This document shows, in pieces, positions 1-10,700 of a DNA stretch of 55,612 nt; the stretch's first letter is position 1; the number at the start of each line of letters is the position of its first letter. The position numbers and the translations under genes are program-made. This DNA comes from Flavobacteriaceae bacterium UBA5534 (lineage in GTDB: Bacteria; Bacteroidota; Bacteroidia; Flavobacteriales; Flavobacteriaceae). The notes below the pieces were generated by a model. It was given only the letters and a program-made list of their open reading frames with translations. It was not told where the DNA came from and made no database searches. The stretch lies in the NCBI GenBank assembly GCA_002426015.1, contig DINS01000026.1:54136-109747 (forward strand), in the 5' to 3' direction.

Positions 1-470
1 CTAAAGTGTGAGAATGCTTTATTGGCTTCCGCCATTTTGTGAGTATCCATACGTTTTTTAACCGCTGCACCTTCTTCTTTAGCCGCAGCCAAGATTTCAG
101 CAGCAAGTTTTGCTGGCATAGATTTTTCATTTCTTTTACGTGAGTAACTAATCAACCATTTCATAGCTGTAGATACTTTACGATCTGGACGGATTTGCAT
201 TGGAATTTGGAATGTTGCTCCACCTACTCTACGACTACGTACTTCTACGTGAGGCATAACATTAGATAATGCGTCTTTCCAAGTTTCTAAAGCTGTTTTT
301 TCGTCATCAGTCTTTTTTGATTCTACAATATCAATTGCATCATAGAATACTTTGAACGCCACCGACTTCTTTCCATCCCACATCATCATATTAACGAAAC
401 GAGTTACTAACTGGTCGTTAAAACGTGGATCTGGCAAAAGCGGTCTTTTTTTCGCTGCTCTTTTTCTCAT
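1..470 (-). CDS. rpsG: 30S ribosomal protein S7 (partial, 3' end outside window)
   Basis: Small-subunit ribosomal protein that binds the 3' major domain of 16S rRNA and nucleates assembly of the head. Reading the minus strand from the ATG at 468-470 gives a basic start (MRKRAAKKRPLLPDPRF), then the S7 core around VRSRRVGGATFQIP and the C-terminal MAEANKAFSHF. The reading frame is open to base 1, giving 156 codons plus two bases, so only a couple of codons and the stop are missing. It lies 23 bp downstream of rpsL on the same strand, the usual str-operon order, so fusA would be expected beyond the window. The family call is certain; only the 3' end is unseen. Confidence 0.96.
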   Translation of the reverse strand, partial: MRKRAAKKRPLLPDPRFNDQLVTRFVNMMMWDGKKSVAFKVFYDAIDIVESKKTDDEKTALETWKDALSNVMPHVEVRSRRVGGATFQIPMQIRPDRKVSTAMKWLISYSRKRNEKSMPAKLAAEILAAAKEEGAAVKKRMDTHKMAEANKAFSHF

Positions 471-493
471 GTCTTCTTCTTAAAGTTTTTTAA

Positions 494-868
494 TTACTTT
501 TTAGGGCGTTTTGCACCATATTTAGATCTACGTTGTGTTCTACCTGCAACACCTGCTGTGTCCAAGGCACCACGAACGATGTGATATCTAACTCCTGGCA
601 AATCTTTTACCCTTCCACCTCTAACCAATACTATCGAGTGCTCTTGTAGATTGTGACCTTCACCTGGGATGTAAGCATTTACTTCATTACCATTTGTCAA
701 CCTTACCCTTGCTACTTTACGCATTGCAGAGTTAGGTTTTTTTGGCGTTGTTGTGTAAACACGTGTACAAACCCCACGTCTTTGAGGACATGAATCTAAA
801 GCAGCCGATTTACTCTTCTTGGTTATTTTGGCTCTTCCTATTCGTACTAATTGTGAAATTGTTGGCAT
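494..868 (-). CDS. rpsL: 30S ribosomal protein S12
   Basis: Ribosomal protein at the decoding centre, involved in tRNA selection and translational accuracy. The 124-residue protein has normal length and all family landmarks: TTPKKPNSA with Lys43 and Lys44 (classical streptomycin-resistance positions, here wild-type) and GGRVKDLPGVRYH with Lys88 and Asp89, the latter the usual methylthiolation site. Basic C-terminus SKYGAKRPKK. First gene of the str operon here, followed by rpsG after a short gap. A textbook Bacteroidota promoter lies about 45-75 bp upstream of the start (913-943). Confidence 0.98.
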   Translation of the reverse strand: MPTISQLVRIGRAKITKKSKSAALDSCPQRRGVCTRVYTTTPKKPNSAMRKVARVRLTNGNEVNAYIPGEGHNLQEHSIVLVRGGRVKDLPGVRYHIVRGALDTAGVAGRTQRRSKYGAKRPKK

Positions 869-912
869 ATATTTCTATATAATTTATATTTACTCCTCGC
901 ATTTGAGGGCTG

Positions 913-943
913 CAAAGGTAGAAATTAATTTCAGTTTTTCAAA
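913..943 (-). promoter_or_regulatory. Bacteroidota-type promoter of the rpsL operon
   Basis: On the minus strand, TTTG (940-943) is followed by exactly 19 bp and then TACCTTTG (913-920), matching the Bacteroidota -33 TTTG / -7 TAnnTTTG consensus. Transcription would start near base 908, giving a 5' leader of about 40 nt before the rpsL ATG at 868. It is the clearest promoter in the window and a reference for judging the others. Confidence 0.85.
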
Positions 944-1016
944 TGTAAAATGATTAATTTTCAAAAGTTTGGTGAATTATTTAACATTGGGCATATTTTT
1001 AGTCCGATTTTTCCGT

Positions 1017-1024
1017 TAGCTTTG
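1017..1024 (+). promoter_or_regulatory. Candidate -7 element upstream of the Omp85-like gene
   Basis: TAGCTTTG fits TAnnTTTG and ends 10 bp before the ATG at 1035. No good TTTG lies 19-21 bp upstream, only a T-rich stretch near 996-1000. If used, the leader would be only a few nucleotides to the first ATG, or about 14 nt to the alternative ATG at 1044. Confidence 0.45.
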
Positions 1025-1034
1025 AAAACTATAA

Positions 1035-2732
1035 ATGCTTTTTATGCCTTTAAAAGTCTTTCTTTTTTTATATGGTTTTGGGTTATTGTGTATAGCCCAA
1101 GTTGACGCCCAAACCTTGTCGCTTACAGTTGAGGGGAAGACAGAAAAAGAAACCGAGATAATAGACTCATTATATTATCAAAAAAACTTTAAGGATTATG
1201 CATCGCTGCAAACCGAAACAGTTGATATCAAAAAAAGATTGTTCAAGCTTGGTTACATTGAAAGCGATCTGTTTTCTCTAAAAAAAACAAGCGACACTTC
1301 CTATTTCGCCACATACCATCTAAATCGACAGTACAAGACCATTAAGATTTATTTTGACACATCAATCAATCGAAATATCCTAAAACTGGTTTCTACTAAT
1401 ATAAAGGACAACTATTTTGAAACTGATTTTGCTTCGCTGGAAAAAACGCTTCAATTATTGAATTCTGAAATTTCTAATCAAGGTGATCCTTTTTCGACAT
1501 TGCAACTTTCCAATATTACAAAAGAAACCGAAAACACTTTGCGTGCAGAATTGGTAGTTACAGAACAAATTCAAAGAACCATTGATTCAATCATTATTAA
1601 AGGGTATGAAAAGTTCCCTAAATCGTTTGTAAAACGTTATTTAAAGATAAAACAAAAACAGCCTTTCAATCTAAAAAAGATAAAAGAGAAAATGTCCGAT
1701 TTGGAAAACCTTCAATTTGCAAGTCAAATTAAAGATCCTGAAGTATTGTTTACCAAAGACTCTACCTTATTATATATATATTTAGAAAAACAAAAAAGTA
1801 ATGCCTTTGATGGGTTTTTAGGGTTTGGCACCAATACCGAAACCAACAAGATAGAATTTGATGGGTATTTAAATTTGAATCTTGTAAACAATTTGAATTA
1901 TGGTGAATCATTCAGACTACTATACAAAAGTGACGAGAATGCGCAAAAAACGTTTGATGTCAAGGCAAAACTTCCGTATATGTTCGGCTCACCAATTGGC
2001 ATGCAATTAGGATTGAATATATTTAAAAGAGATTCAACTTTTTTAACGGTTTCGCAATCAGCAAAAATAGAGTATCAAATCAACCCAAGAAATGAAGTTT
2101 CCGTTGGCATCAACTCTATTACCTCCAACAATTTATTAGATGTTAGTGTTCTATTTGTTGACGACTATACATCAACCTTTTATACTTTAAATTATTTACA
2201 CACACGAAGACAGCGCTATGATTTGCTGTTCCCAATAAATTTTCAATTTGATATGACCACAGGTTTTGGGAACAGGAACTTTGAAAACACCAAAGAGTCA
2301 CAGACGCTCTTCGATTTGAACACTTACAAAATATTCAATTTAAACGACAGAAATAGTGTTTTTGTAAGACTTAATGGCGCTTATTTACTGTCAGACAATT
2401 ATTTTGAGAACGAACTGCTGCGTTTTGGAGGCATTAACTCGATTCGTGGTTTTGAAGAGAACAGTTTAAGTGCCAATTTGTACACCGTTATCAATACAGA
2501 ATACCGCTACAGGGTAAGCAGCGGCCTATATGTTCATTCGGTTATTGACGCAGCCTATTTTGAAAACCAAAATATTGACCTAAAAAGCAAGCTTTTTGGT
2601 TTTGGTTTTGGTTTTGGTTTACTTACAAAAGCTGGTCTTTTTAAATTCAATTATTCAAGTGGAAAGACTGAAAATCAACCTTTTAGACTTTCAGATTCTA
2701 AAATTCATATTAGCTTAACTGCAACGTTTTAA
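1035..2732 (+). CDS. Omp85/TamA-like outer membrane beta-barrel protein
   Basis: A 565-residue outer membrane protein of the Omp85 superfamily, whose members insert or export proteins across the outer membrane; the substrate is unknown. Residues 1-25 are a signal peptide ending AQVDAQ. The middle holds POTRA-like segments (for example IDSIIIKGYEKFPKSFVKRYL near residue 180). The second half is a 16-strand-type barrel with GINSIRGFEENSL near 475, matching the family's (V/I)RG(F/Y) loop motif, and a terminal aromatic (HISLTATF). It is shorter than BamA and lacks five POTRAs, so TamA-like or an orphan Omp85 fits better. An ATG at 1044 is an alternative start. Divergent from rpsL; 98 bp before the first susC. 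Confidence 0.85.
   Translation: MLFMPLKVFLFLYGFGLLCIAQVDAQTLSLTVEGKTEKETEIIDSLYYQKNFKDYASLQTETVDIKKRLFKLGYIESDLFSLKKTSDTSYFATYHLNRQYKTIKIYFDTSINRNILKLVSTNIKDNYFETDFASLEKTLQLLNSEISNQGDPFSTLQLSNITKETENTLRAELVVTEQIQRTIDSIIIKGYEKFPKSFVKRYLKIKQKQPFNLKKIKEKMSDLENLQFASQIKDPEVLFTKDSTLLYIYLEKQKSNAFDGFLGFGTNTETNKIEFDGYLNLNLVNNLNYGESFRLLYKSDENAQKTFDVKAKLPYMFGSPIGMQLGLNIFKRDSTFLTVSQSAKIEYQINPRNEVSVGINSITSNNLLDVSVLFVDDYTSTFYTLNYLHTRRQRYDLLFPINFQFDMTTGFGNRNFENTKESQTLFDLNTYKIFNLNDRNSVFVRLNGAYLLSDNYFENELLRFGGINSIRGFEENSLSANLYTVINTEYRYRVSSGLYVHSVIDAAYFENQNIDLKSKLFGFGFGFGLLTKAGLFKFNYSSGKTENQPFRLSDSKIHISLTATF
2594..2617 (+). repeat. (TTTTGG)4 microsatellite within the Omp85-like gene
   Basis: Four perfect hexamers encode alternating Phe-Gly (LFGFGFGFGL) in one of the last barrel strands. 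Alternating aromatic and glycine residues are normal in an outer-membrane strand. Copy-number change would keep the reading frame and alter strand length by two residues per unit. Confidence 0.7.
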
Positions 2733-2771
2733 CATTTATTTTAATAATTTTTTAACTATTTGACATTAGCT

Positions 2772-2803
2772 ATTGTTTTATTCGTTTTTTATATCCACAT
2801 TTG
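2772..2803 (+). promoter_or_regulatory. Candidate promoter of the first susCD pair
   Basis: ATTG (2772-2775), a 20-bp spacer, then CACATTTG (2796-2803), one mismatch from TAnnTTTG. The same layout recurs before the second susC (7715-7746), and the surrounding TATTGTTTTATT and TAATTCAA(A/C)TTAATT-type sequences are shared by the two leaders. Conservation of spacing between the paralogous leaders is the main support. Confidence 0.5.
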
Positions 2804-2830
2804 TCGCGAATAATTCAAACTAATTCAACT

Positions 2831-5800
2831 ATGAAAACAAAGCTCAATGCTATCCTAACGCTATTATTAGCGTGTATTGTGCAACTAACGTTTGCACAAG
2901 AAAAAACTATTTCTGGGACGGTTTCTGACGAAGCTGGACTACAACTCCCAGGAGTGAATATCCTTATCAAAGGGACCACAACCGGAACACAGACAGATTT
3001 TGATGGAAAATATACCATCAAAGCTAAATCTGGAGACATCTTGACCTTTACCTATTTAGGTCTTAAAACACAAGAAGTCAAAGTCGGAGCTTCCAACACA
3101 GTCAATGTTACTATGGCTGAAGATGCTTCTGTACTTGACGAGGTAGTGGTCATAGGCTATGGTGTTCAAAAGAGAAAAGAAGTAACTGGCGCAATTGCTA
3201 GTATTTCTGGTTCAGACATCACTGGTCTTGTAACACCTAGTTTTGAAGGTCAGCTGGCAGGTAGAGCAACTGGTGTTCAGATTACCACTTCAAACGGTAT
3301 TATTGGAGAGGCCCCAAGAATTAGAATTAGAGGTATCTCTTCTATCAACTCTGGTACTTACCCACTAGTTGTTGTTGATGGAATGCCGATTTATACAGGA
3401 GACACAGGTGGTGTGGCCAGTACAAACGCACTAGGAGACATCAATCCAAATGACATTGAGTCATATGAGATATTAAAAGATGGTGCCGCAACCGCAATTT
3501 ATGGTTCTAGAGGAGCCAATGGTGTTATTTTAATTACCACTAAAAAAGGTAAAAAAGGTGCCATGAAAGTAAATTACAACAGTGTTATTGGTTATGCAAG
3601 TGCTTCAAACCTTTTTGATTTATTAGAAACACCTGACTTTTTGGTCATTGCTAATGAAAAAAGAGCCAACGTGTTACCAACTGCCCAACCAGCTTGGGCT
3701 GCAGGTAGCAGCTACAATACTGATTGGCAAGCAGCAGTGCTTAATAACGCAGCGCTGCAAATGGATCACAGTTTATCTTTGAATGGAGGAACCGATAAAA
3801 CCAAATATTATATGTCTGTAGGTTACACCGAACAAGATGGTGTTGCTAAAGCAAATGACATGGAACGTTACTCCATTAAATTTAATATGGAACATAATAT
3901 AAATAAATGGCTGTCAATTGGTGGAGGTCTTGCTGTAACTAGAACAGAGTACAATGGTTTAAACACTGGAAGAAATTCATTATCTGGAAATATTTATAAT
4001 GCCACTAAACAGCTACCTAATACTCCTGTTTACGACCCTAGCCACCCAACAGGTTATAACTTATCAACAGCTTATGTCAACACAGTTGGAGTAGCTGATA
4101 ACCTAGAACCTATTGCGAATTTTATTCCTAATATCGTCTATGTTTTGGATCATAATAAATACGTATCAAAAACCAACAGAACTTTAGCTAACTTTTTTGC
4201 TTCAGCAGATATCGTAAAAGGTCTGAACTACAGATTACAAGGAAGCGCAGACAATCCAATTACAAAAGGTTTTCAATTTTTAAACCCTGTGCATGGAGAT
4301 GGTTTTGGAGCAAATGGTATTTTATATAATGACAATACCGATTTGTTAAGATGGAATATCCAAAACATCTTAAATTACAACCTATCTATACAGGACAGTC
4401 ATAATTTTGCATTAACTGCAGTAACTGAATACCAAAAGCAAAGAAATGAAGTATTCTGGGGACAAGGCAGTGACTTACTAGATGAGTTTTATAATCAAAA
4501 TCTTGTTACAGGCTCATACGCAACTCAAGAATCTGGAGGAGGGGTTTCCGAAAGAGGAATCATTTCTTATTTAGGACGATTAAGCTATAATTACAAACAA
4601 AAATACTTTTTACAAGGTTCTTTGAGAAGAGACGGTATTTCCCAATTATCTCCAGAAAACAGATGGTACACATTTACTGGATACTCTGCAGGATGGAATA
4701 TAGCCAATGAAGGATTCATGGAAAGCATCAAAGATATCGTGTCAGAATTCAAATTGAGAGGTTCATATTCACAAACAGGAAATTCGGACATTGGAAATTA
4801 TCCATACTTAGGATTAACTCTTCCATCTCAATACGGAAGCTTAAACGGACTTGCATTTAGTCAATTTGGTAATGACCAATTGAGATGGGAGTCAAGTAAA
4901 AAAACTGACTTTGGTGTTGATCTAGGGCTTTTGAGCAATAAAATTCGTGTTACTTTTGACTACTTTAATAACGATATTGATGGTTTAATTTTAGCTGTAC
5001 CTACCGCTCCTACATTAGGAATCCCAAATAATACGATCAACAAAAATATCGGTGTATTAAACAATAAAGGTTTAGAATTTGCTGTTGATTATAGTATTTT
5101 CAATAATGAAAATTTCAAATGGGATGTGAATGCTAATATTTCATTTGTTAAAAACAAAATCAACTCACTTCCTAACGGAGGCGCAGATATCATTGGAGGT
5201 ACTTCAACTGATACCAATATCGCACCAAACCTTATTATCAGAGAAGGTGAGTCTATCAACTCATTATACGGATACCAATATTGGGGTGTAAACCCAGCTA
5301 ATGGAAACCCTGTTTACTATAAAGCTGATGGATCATTGGTTCAAGGTAACGTTCCTACTGGTACATACTTTGTATTTGACCCTAACAATCCAACTGACCT
5401 ATCTACTGCATCTTCTTTGGTTGCAGCTGAAGACAAAGTACTTTTAGGAAACACACTACCAACCTATTACGGTGGATTCTCATCTAAATTAAGCTACAAA
5501 AATTTTGATTTTGGTTTCATGTTTAGATTCAGTGGTGGTAATAAAATCTTCAATTCAACCAGAAGAGATTTATTAACTCAAGACTTTAGCAACAACAGTA
5601 CAGAAATATTAGGCAGATGGCAAAGTCCAGAAAACCCAGGAGATGGTGTCACACCAATACTGTATGCAGGTACCAATACGTTTACAAACTTAACAAGTGC
5701 AGCATCAACAAGATTTGTTGAAAAAGGCGATTTCATTAGTTTGGATAACATTTCGTTAGGCTACAGCTTTCCAAAACAAATTACTGATTTAATTCATGTA

Positions 5801-5950
5801 GATTCTTTCAGGTTTTTTGTGCAAGCACAAAACATACTTATGATAACAGATTATAGAGGACTAAACCCAGAAATGGAAACAGCTGGAGTCGATTTAAACG
5901 GTACTCCACGTTCTAAAGTTTTATCATTTGGAGTTAATGTAAATTTATAA
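2831..5950 (+). CDS. SusC/RagA family TonB-linked outer membrane protein
   Basis: TonB-dependent transporter that forms the barrel for nutrient uptake, with the downstream SusD lipoprotein as its lid. With the ATG at 2831 (1039 residues) a clean signal peptide results (MKTKLNAILTLLLACIVQLTFAQ); an upstream in-frame TTG would add 10 residues ahead of it. Order: carboxypeptidase-regulatory-like domain (about 26-105), the SusC hallmark DEVVVIGYG (TonB box region), plug with RIRGISSINSG and NPNDIESYEILKDGAATAIYGSRGANG, then a long barrel ending SFGVNVNL. The substrate cannot be read from sequence; no glycoside hydrolase lies nearby. The susD gene starts 11 bp downstream. Confidence 0.95.
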   Translation: MKTKLNAILTLLLACIVQLTFAQEKTISGTVSDEAGLQLPGVNILIKGTTTGTQTDFDGKYTIKAKSGDILTFTYLGLKTQEVKVGASNTVNVTMAEDASVLDEVVVIGYGVQKRKEVTGAIASISGSDITGLVTPSFEGQLAGRATGVQITTSNGIIGEAPRIRIRGISSINSGTYPLVVVDGMPIYTGDTGGVASTNALGDINPNDIESYEILKDGAATAIYGSRGANGVILITTKKGKKGAMKVNYNSVIGYASASNLFDLLETPDFLVIANEKRANVLPTAQPAWAAGSSYNTDWQAAVLNNAALQMDHSLSLNGGTDKTKYYMSVGYTEQDGVAKANDMERYSIKFNMEHNINKWLSIGGGLAVTRTEYNGLNTGRNSLSGNIYNATKQLPNTPVYDPSHPTGYNLSTAYVNTVGVADNLEPIANFIPNIVYVLDHNKYVSKTNRTLANFFASADIVKGLNYRLQGSADNPITKGFQFLNPVHGDGFGANGILYNDNTDLLRWNIQNILNYNLSIQDSHNFALTAVTEYQKQRNEVFWGQGSDLLDEFYNQNLVTGSYATQESGGGVSERGIISYLGRLSYNYKQKYFLQGSLRRDGISQLSPENRWYTFTGYSAGWNIANEGFMESIKDIVSEFKLRGSYSQTGNSDIGNYPYLGLTLPSQYGSLNGLAFSQFGNDQLRWESSKKTDFGVDLGLLSNKIRVTFDYFNNDIDGLILAVPTAPTLGIPNNTINKNIGVLNNKGLEFAVDYSIFNNENFKWDVNANISFVKNKINSLPNGGADIIGGTSTDTNIAPNLIIREGESINSLYGYQYWGVNPANGNPVYYKADGSLVQGNVPTGTYFVFDPNNPTDLSTASSLVAAEDKVLLGNTLPTYYGGFSSKLSYKNFDFGFMFRFSGGNKIFNSTRRDLLTQDFSNNSTEILGRWQSPENPGDGVTPILYAGTNTFTNLTSAASTRFVEKGDFISLDNISLGYSFPKQITDLIHVDSFRFFVQAQNILMITDYRGLNPEMETAGVDLNGTPRSKVLSFGVNVNL

Positions 5951-5961
5951 AATATAAAAAA

Positions 5962-7536
5962 ATGAAAAATATATTTAAATTTTTAGGACTTTTAACGCTT
6001 ACTTTCGGAATACATTCTTGTTCTGAAGAAGCTGTACTTGATCTTACACCAATAAACAACATTTCGATAGATGATGCGTTTTCTTCGCCAGCATTGATTG
6101 AAAGTTCTTTAAATGGTATGTATAATGCCGCTGCGATTGGACAATACAATTCAACAGCAGCAAATGGAGGAAGAGGTTACATCTGGGGAGCAGCATTCGT
6201 TCAACAGGGAGATTGTAGAGGGGAAGACGTTGTTAACACAGCGACTTTTTACCAATTAACCTATACCGCAAGTTATGATACAGGTACTGCCAATAATGTT
6301 TACTATTGGGTTGATGCTTACCGATTAATTAATCGTTGCAACTTAATGATTGAAGGTGTAAATGGCGCTGTTGCAAATGGCATCATCACTCAAAGCGTTG
6401 CAAACGACTACATAGGTCAAGCAAAATTTTTAAGAGCAATTACACATTTTGAATTGTTAAGCCATTTCGCGAGACCTTATAACTTTTCACCAGGAGCAAA
6501 TCATCCAGGAATTCCTTACCGAGATGTTGGAATCAATACACAATCAGAAATTGATTCTGAACTTTTAAGAGGAAGAAATACAGTTGCAGAATGTTATACT
6601 AAAGTTTTAGCTGATTTAGATGACGCAGAAACTTTAATTACTACAAACTCTTTGACAAAAGCATCTAAAAATGCTGCAATTGCATTCAAAACCAGAGTGA
6701 AATTACACAAAAGAGATTGGGATGGTGTTATTACTGAAGGCAACAAACTGAATGGGCTTTATACTTTAACAGCTCAACCTGATGGTGTTTTTGACAATAA
6801 CTACTCTAATACAGAGTCTATCTTTTCAATCTTACAGGACGCTACCAATAACCCAGGGGTTAATGCAGCTTTAGCGTCTCAATACAACAGAAGACGATTG
6901 GTTTGTATCAGCCCAATAATTTGGAGAGACCCAAGTTGGTTAGTTGATGATAAACGTAGAAGCGAAACTTATGACAGTGCAGTTCCACCAAACCCAGACG
7001 GTATGGTATTTACTGTCTCTGGAAGAAAATACACTGCCAAATATAGAAGCACAGTCAATCAAGATGATGCTGCGCCTGTAATACGTTACGCAGAAGTCTT
7101 ATTGAATATGGCAGAAGCTTATGCCAGAAAAACACCTACCGATCTACCTAATGCATTGGCAAAACTAAATCAGGTTAGAAACCGTGCATTGGCAGACCCA
7201 GCAACACAAGCTTATACAGCTGCTTCTTTTACTACACCTACTACAATGGTTGGTGCAATTTTAAAAGAAAGACGTATTGAGTTTTTGATGGAAGGAAGAA
7301 GATGGTCTGACATCCATAGACTACAAGGAGATGATTTACATCCAATAGATGGAATTCCTCAAAAAGTAGCCAACGGAAATCCAGCAGCATCTACATTTAC
7401 GTTAGGAACCCCTTATCCAGGCCCTTATGGTGTAGCTGCTATACCTTCATCTGATTACAGGTTTTTATGGCCAATTCCTCAGCTTGAAACAAACACTAAC
7501 CCAACTTTAGCAGCAGAACAAAATCCGGGTTGGTAA
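5962..7536 (+). CDS. SusD/RagB family nutrient-binding outer membrane lipoprotein
   Basis: Surface lipoprotein partner of the preceding SusC transporter; captures substrate and caps the barrel. Signal peptide II with the Cys at IHS-C near residue 20, followed by acidic residues (SEE). The N-terminal TPR-like helices contain QAKFLRAITHFELLSHFARPYNF, a hallmark SusD segment, and the C-terminal half has RYAEVLLNMAEAYAR and RRIEFLMEGRRWSDIHRL, typical of RagB/SusD. It ends WPIPQLETNTNPTLAAEQNPGW, the standard SusD C-terminus. Normal length at 524 residues. Forms a two-gene operon with susC and is followed by a strong hairpin terminator. Confidence 0.95.
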   Translation: MKNIFKFLGLLTLTFGIHSCSEEAVLDLTPINNISIDDAFSSPALIESSLNGMYNAAAIGQYNSTAANGGRGYIWGAAFVQQGDCRGEDVVNTATFYQLTYTASYDTGTANNVYYWVDAYRLINRCNLMIEGVNGAVANGIITQSVANDYIGQAKFLRAITHFELLSHFARPYNFSPGANHPGIPYRDVGINTQSEIDSELLRGRNTVAECYTKVLADLDDAETLITTNSLTKASKNAAIAFKTRVKLHKRDWDGVITEGNKLNGLYTLTAQPDGVFDNNYSNTESIFSILQDATNNPGVNAALASQYNRRRLVCISPIIWRDPSWLVDDKRRSETYDSAVPPNPDGMVFTVSGRKYTAKYRSTVNQDDAAPVIRYAEVLLNMAEAYARKTPTDLPNALAKLNQVRNRALADPATQAYTAASFTTPTTMVGAILKERRIEFLMEGRRWSDIHRLQGDDLHPIDGIPQKVANGNPAASTFTLGTPYPGPYGVAAIPSSDYRFLWPIPQLETNTNPTLAAEQNPGW

Positions 7537-7564
7537 TTTGAAATTAGTCTAAACTGAATGCAAC

Positions 7565-7594
7565 AAAAGCAGCACTAAATGTGCTGCTTTTTTT
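7565..7594 (+). terminator. Rho-independent terminator after the first susCD pair
   Basis: Perfect 11-bp stem AAAAGCAGCAC / GTGCTGCTTTT with a 5-nt loop (TAAAT), running into a T-tract. It starts about 29 bp after the susD stop codon and separates the two susCD operons. Confidence 0.9.
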
Positions 7595-7714
7595 ATTTCT
7601 ATACAGATAGAAAAAGAGGTCAAAATAAATCTAATAAGATTATTGAATAATAAAAACTTAAGCATTGGATTATCACCACACTAAGTTAAAAATTTTAAAT
7701 TTTAAGGATTAATT

Positions 7715-7746
7715 ATTGTTTTATTAACTTTTTATTAAGACTTTTG
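7715..7746 (+). promoter_or_regulatory. Candidate promoter of the second susCD pair
   Basis: ATTG (7715-7718), a 20-bp spacer, then GACTTTTG (7739-7746), one mismatch from TAnnTTTG. The arrangement and the flanking TATTGTTTTATT match those at 2772-2803. The leader to the ATG at 7775 ends TAATTCAAATTAATTTAAAT with no Shine-Dalgarno sequence. Confidence 0.5.
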
Positions 7747-7774
7747 AGGTAGGCTAATTCAAATTAATTTAAAT

Positions 7775-10700
7775 ATGAAAACAAAGTTTAGTGGAATTTT
7801 AACGCTATTACTAGCGTTAGTTGTGCAATTAACGTTCGCACAAGACAAAACAATTTCTGGAACAGTATCAGATGTATCTGGACTACCGCTCCCAGGAGTT
7901 AACATTTTAGTAAAAGGTACAACAAATGGAACCCAGACTGATTTTGATGGAAAATATTCTATCAATGCAAAATCTGGTGACATTTTATCTTTTTCTTATT
8001 TAGGGCTCAAAAGCCAAGAAGTGACCGTAGGCTCTTCAAATACAATCAATGTAACGATGCAAGAAGATGCATCAGTACTTGATGAAGTAGTTGTAACTGC
8101 TTTAGGTATTAAAAGAGAAAAGAAAAGTTTAGGTTATGCAACACAAGAAGTAAAAGGTGATGCTGTATCTAATGTAAAAAGTTCGAATTTTGTGAATTCA
8201 TTATCTGGTAAAGTGGCTGGTTTAGATATTAAAACATCTGGTACACTTGGCGGATCAACAAACGTGGTTATTAGAGGAAGTAACTCTATTTCTGGAAATA
8301 ACCAAGCATTGTTTGTTGTTGATGGAACTCCTGTTAGTAACTCAAATACTAACTCTGCAAACCAAACCACTGGTAGAGGTGGATATGATTATGGTAATGC
8401 CGCTTCTGACATCAATCCAGACGACATTGAATCCATTAACATCTTAAAAGGTGCAGCAGCAACAGCACTTTATGGATCTCGTGGGATGCATGGTGCCGTT
8501 ATTATTACGACAAAAAAAGGTTCAAAAAAGAAAGGAATTGGTATTACTATCAATTCAAGTTTGACTTTGGGTAATGCTGATAAAGAAACTTTACCAACGT
8601 ATCAGCACAGATATGGTGCTGGTTATGGGCCATTTTATGATGATGCAACAGGCTACTTTGGTTTAGATGATATCGATGGTGATGGTATTGATGATTTAAC
8701 GACCCCATTTACAGAAGACGCTTCTTATGGGGCTGAATTTGATCCAAACTTAATGGTGTTCCAATGGACATCTATTTATCCTCAACTAGCAGGTTACCAA
8801 GTTGCAACACCTTGGATTGCTGGAGCCAATGATCCAAACTATGTTTGGGGTACATCGTCTACAGCTGTTAATTCAGTTGCTTTAGATGGAAGTACTGAAA
8901 AAAGCACATTCAGATTAGGTTATACCAACTTATACCAAGAAGGGAATTTACCTAATAGTGAAATCAAAAGAAACTCAATCAACTTTAATGCGTCACACGA
9001 ATTGTCTGATAAATTAACAGCAAATGGGTCTATTACATATACAAAAACTGATGGTAAAGGTCGTTATGGTACTGGATATGACTCAAACAACGTTATGCAA
9101 CAATTTAGACAATGGTGGCAAGTAAACGTTGATTTAGAGCAACAAAAAAACGCCTATTTTGCAACTGGAGACAATATCACTTGGAATCCAAATTCTGCAA
9201 GTGATTTAAGCCCAATTTATTCTGATAACCCATATTGGACTTTTTATGAAAACTACGAGACAGATACTAGAAATAGATATTTTGGTAATGTAGGATTAGA
9301 TTATGAAGTTAATGATTGGCTAGGTATTATTGGTAAATTCTCATATGATACATATAATGAATTCCAACAAGAACGTACCAATGTTGGTAGTGCAAATGTG
9401 TCCCAATACCAAAGATTTGACAATAGTGTTGCTGAATTCAATTATGATTTAATTTTCAATATCAATAAAAAATTATCAGAGAGGTTAGATTTTGATGGAA
9501 ATTTAGGATTCAACTTAAGAAGACAAACTTGGAACTCTATTACTTCATCAACGAATGGTGGTCTGGCGATTCCAGGATTATATTCTTTACTGAACACCGT
9601 AAGTCCTTTACAGGCCCCTTTAGAATATGATGCTACAAAAATGGTCGATGGTATATATGGTCGTGCTAGCTTTGGTTATGACAATACCGCTTTCATTGAA
9701 GGTACATACAGAAGAGACCGTTCTTCAGCTTTACCTAAAGACAATAACTCATTTGGTTACTACTCGATATCTGGAAGTTTAATCTTCTCAAACTTACTTG
9801 ATGAGTCTTGGTTGAATTTTGGTAAATTCAGAGCAAACTATGCTGAAGTTGGTGATGATACAGGTCCTTTTAGAGTATTCAATACTTATGATGTTGCAAC
9901 AGCTTTTAATGGAGCAGGTGTTGCTTCTAACCCAACATCTTTAAATAACTTGAACTTAAAACCACAAAGACAAAAATCTTATGAATTTGGTCTTGAAATG
10001 AAAGTTTTAGACAATAGAGTTGGTTTTGATATTGCTTATTATAACACGACTACCGAAGATCAAATCGTTAATGTTCCTTTCTCGAACGCGACTGGTTATG
10101 GTAACAGATGGTTAAATGCTGGTACTATTGAAAACAAAGGTGTTGAAATTCAATTAAATGTAACTCCATTAAAAATGGAAGATTTCAGATGGGATATGTC
10201 TGTCAACTGGTCTAAAAACAAAAATTTAGTTGTTGAGCTAGCTGATGGTATTGAAAATCTTCAATTAGCTGCTTTACAAGGTGGTGTATCGATTAATGCA
10301 ACTCCTGGTCAACCATATGGTACAATTAGAGGAACCAACTTCGTATATCACGAAAATGGTGAGCCTATAATTGTTCAAACAGGTGCTGGTAGCCGTGTAG
10401 GTAAATACCAAATATCAGCTGCTAGTAACGAAGTTATTGGTGATGTCAATCCAGACTGGAAAGGTGGTGTTTTCAATACTTTTACTTATAAAAACATCAG
10501 TTTAGGTTTCTTAATTGATATTCAAAAAGGTGGTGATGTGTTCTCATTAGATACTTGGTATGGTTATGCAACTGGTTTGTATGACTTTACTGCAGGCACC
10601 AATGATTTAGGAAATCCTGTAAGAAACCCAATCACTGGCACACCTGGTAATTATGGTGCAGACAGTGGAGGAGTTATTCTTTCAGGTGTTGCTCCTGATG

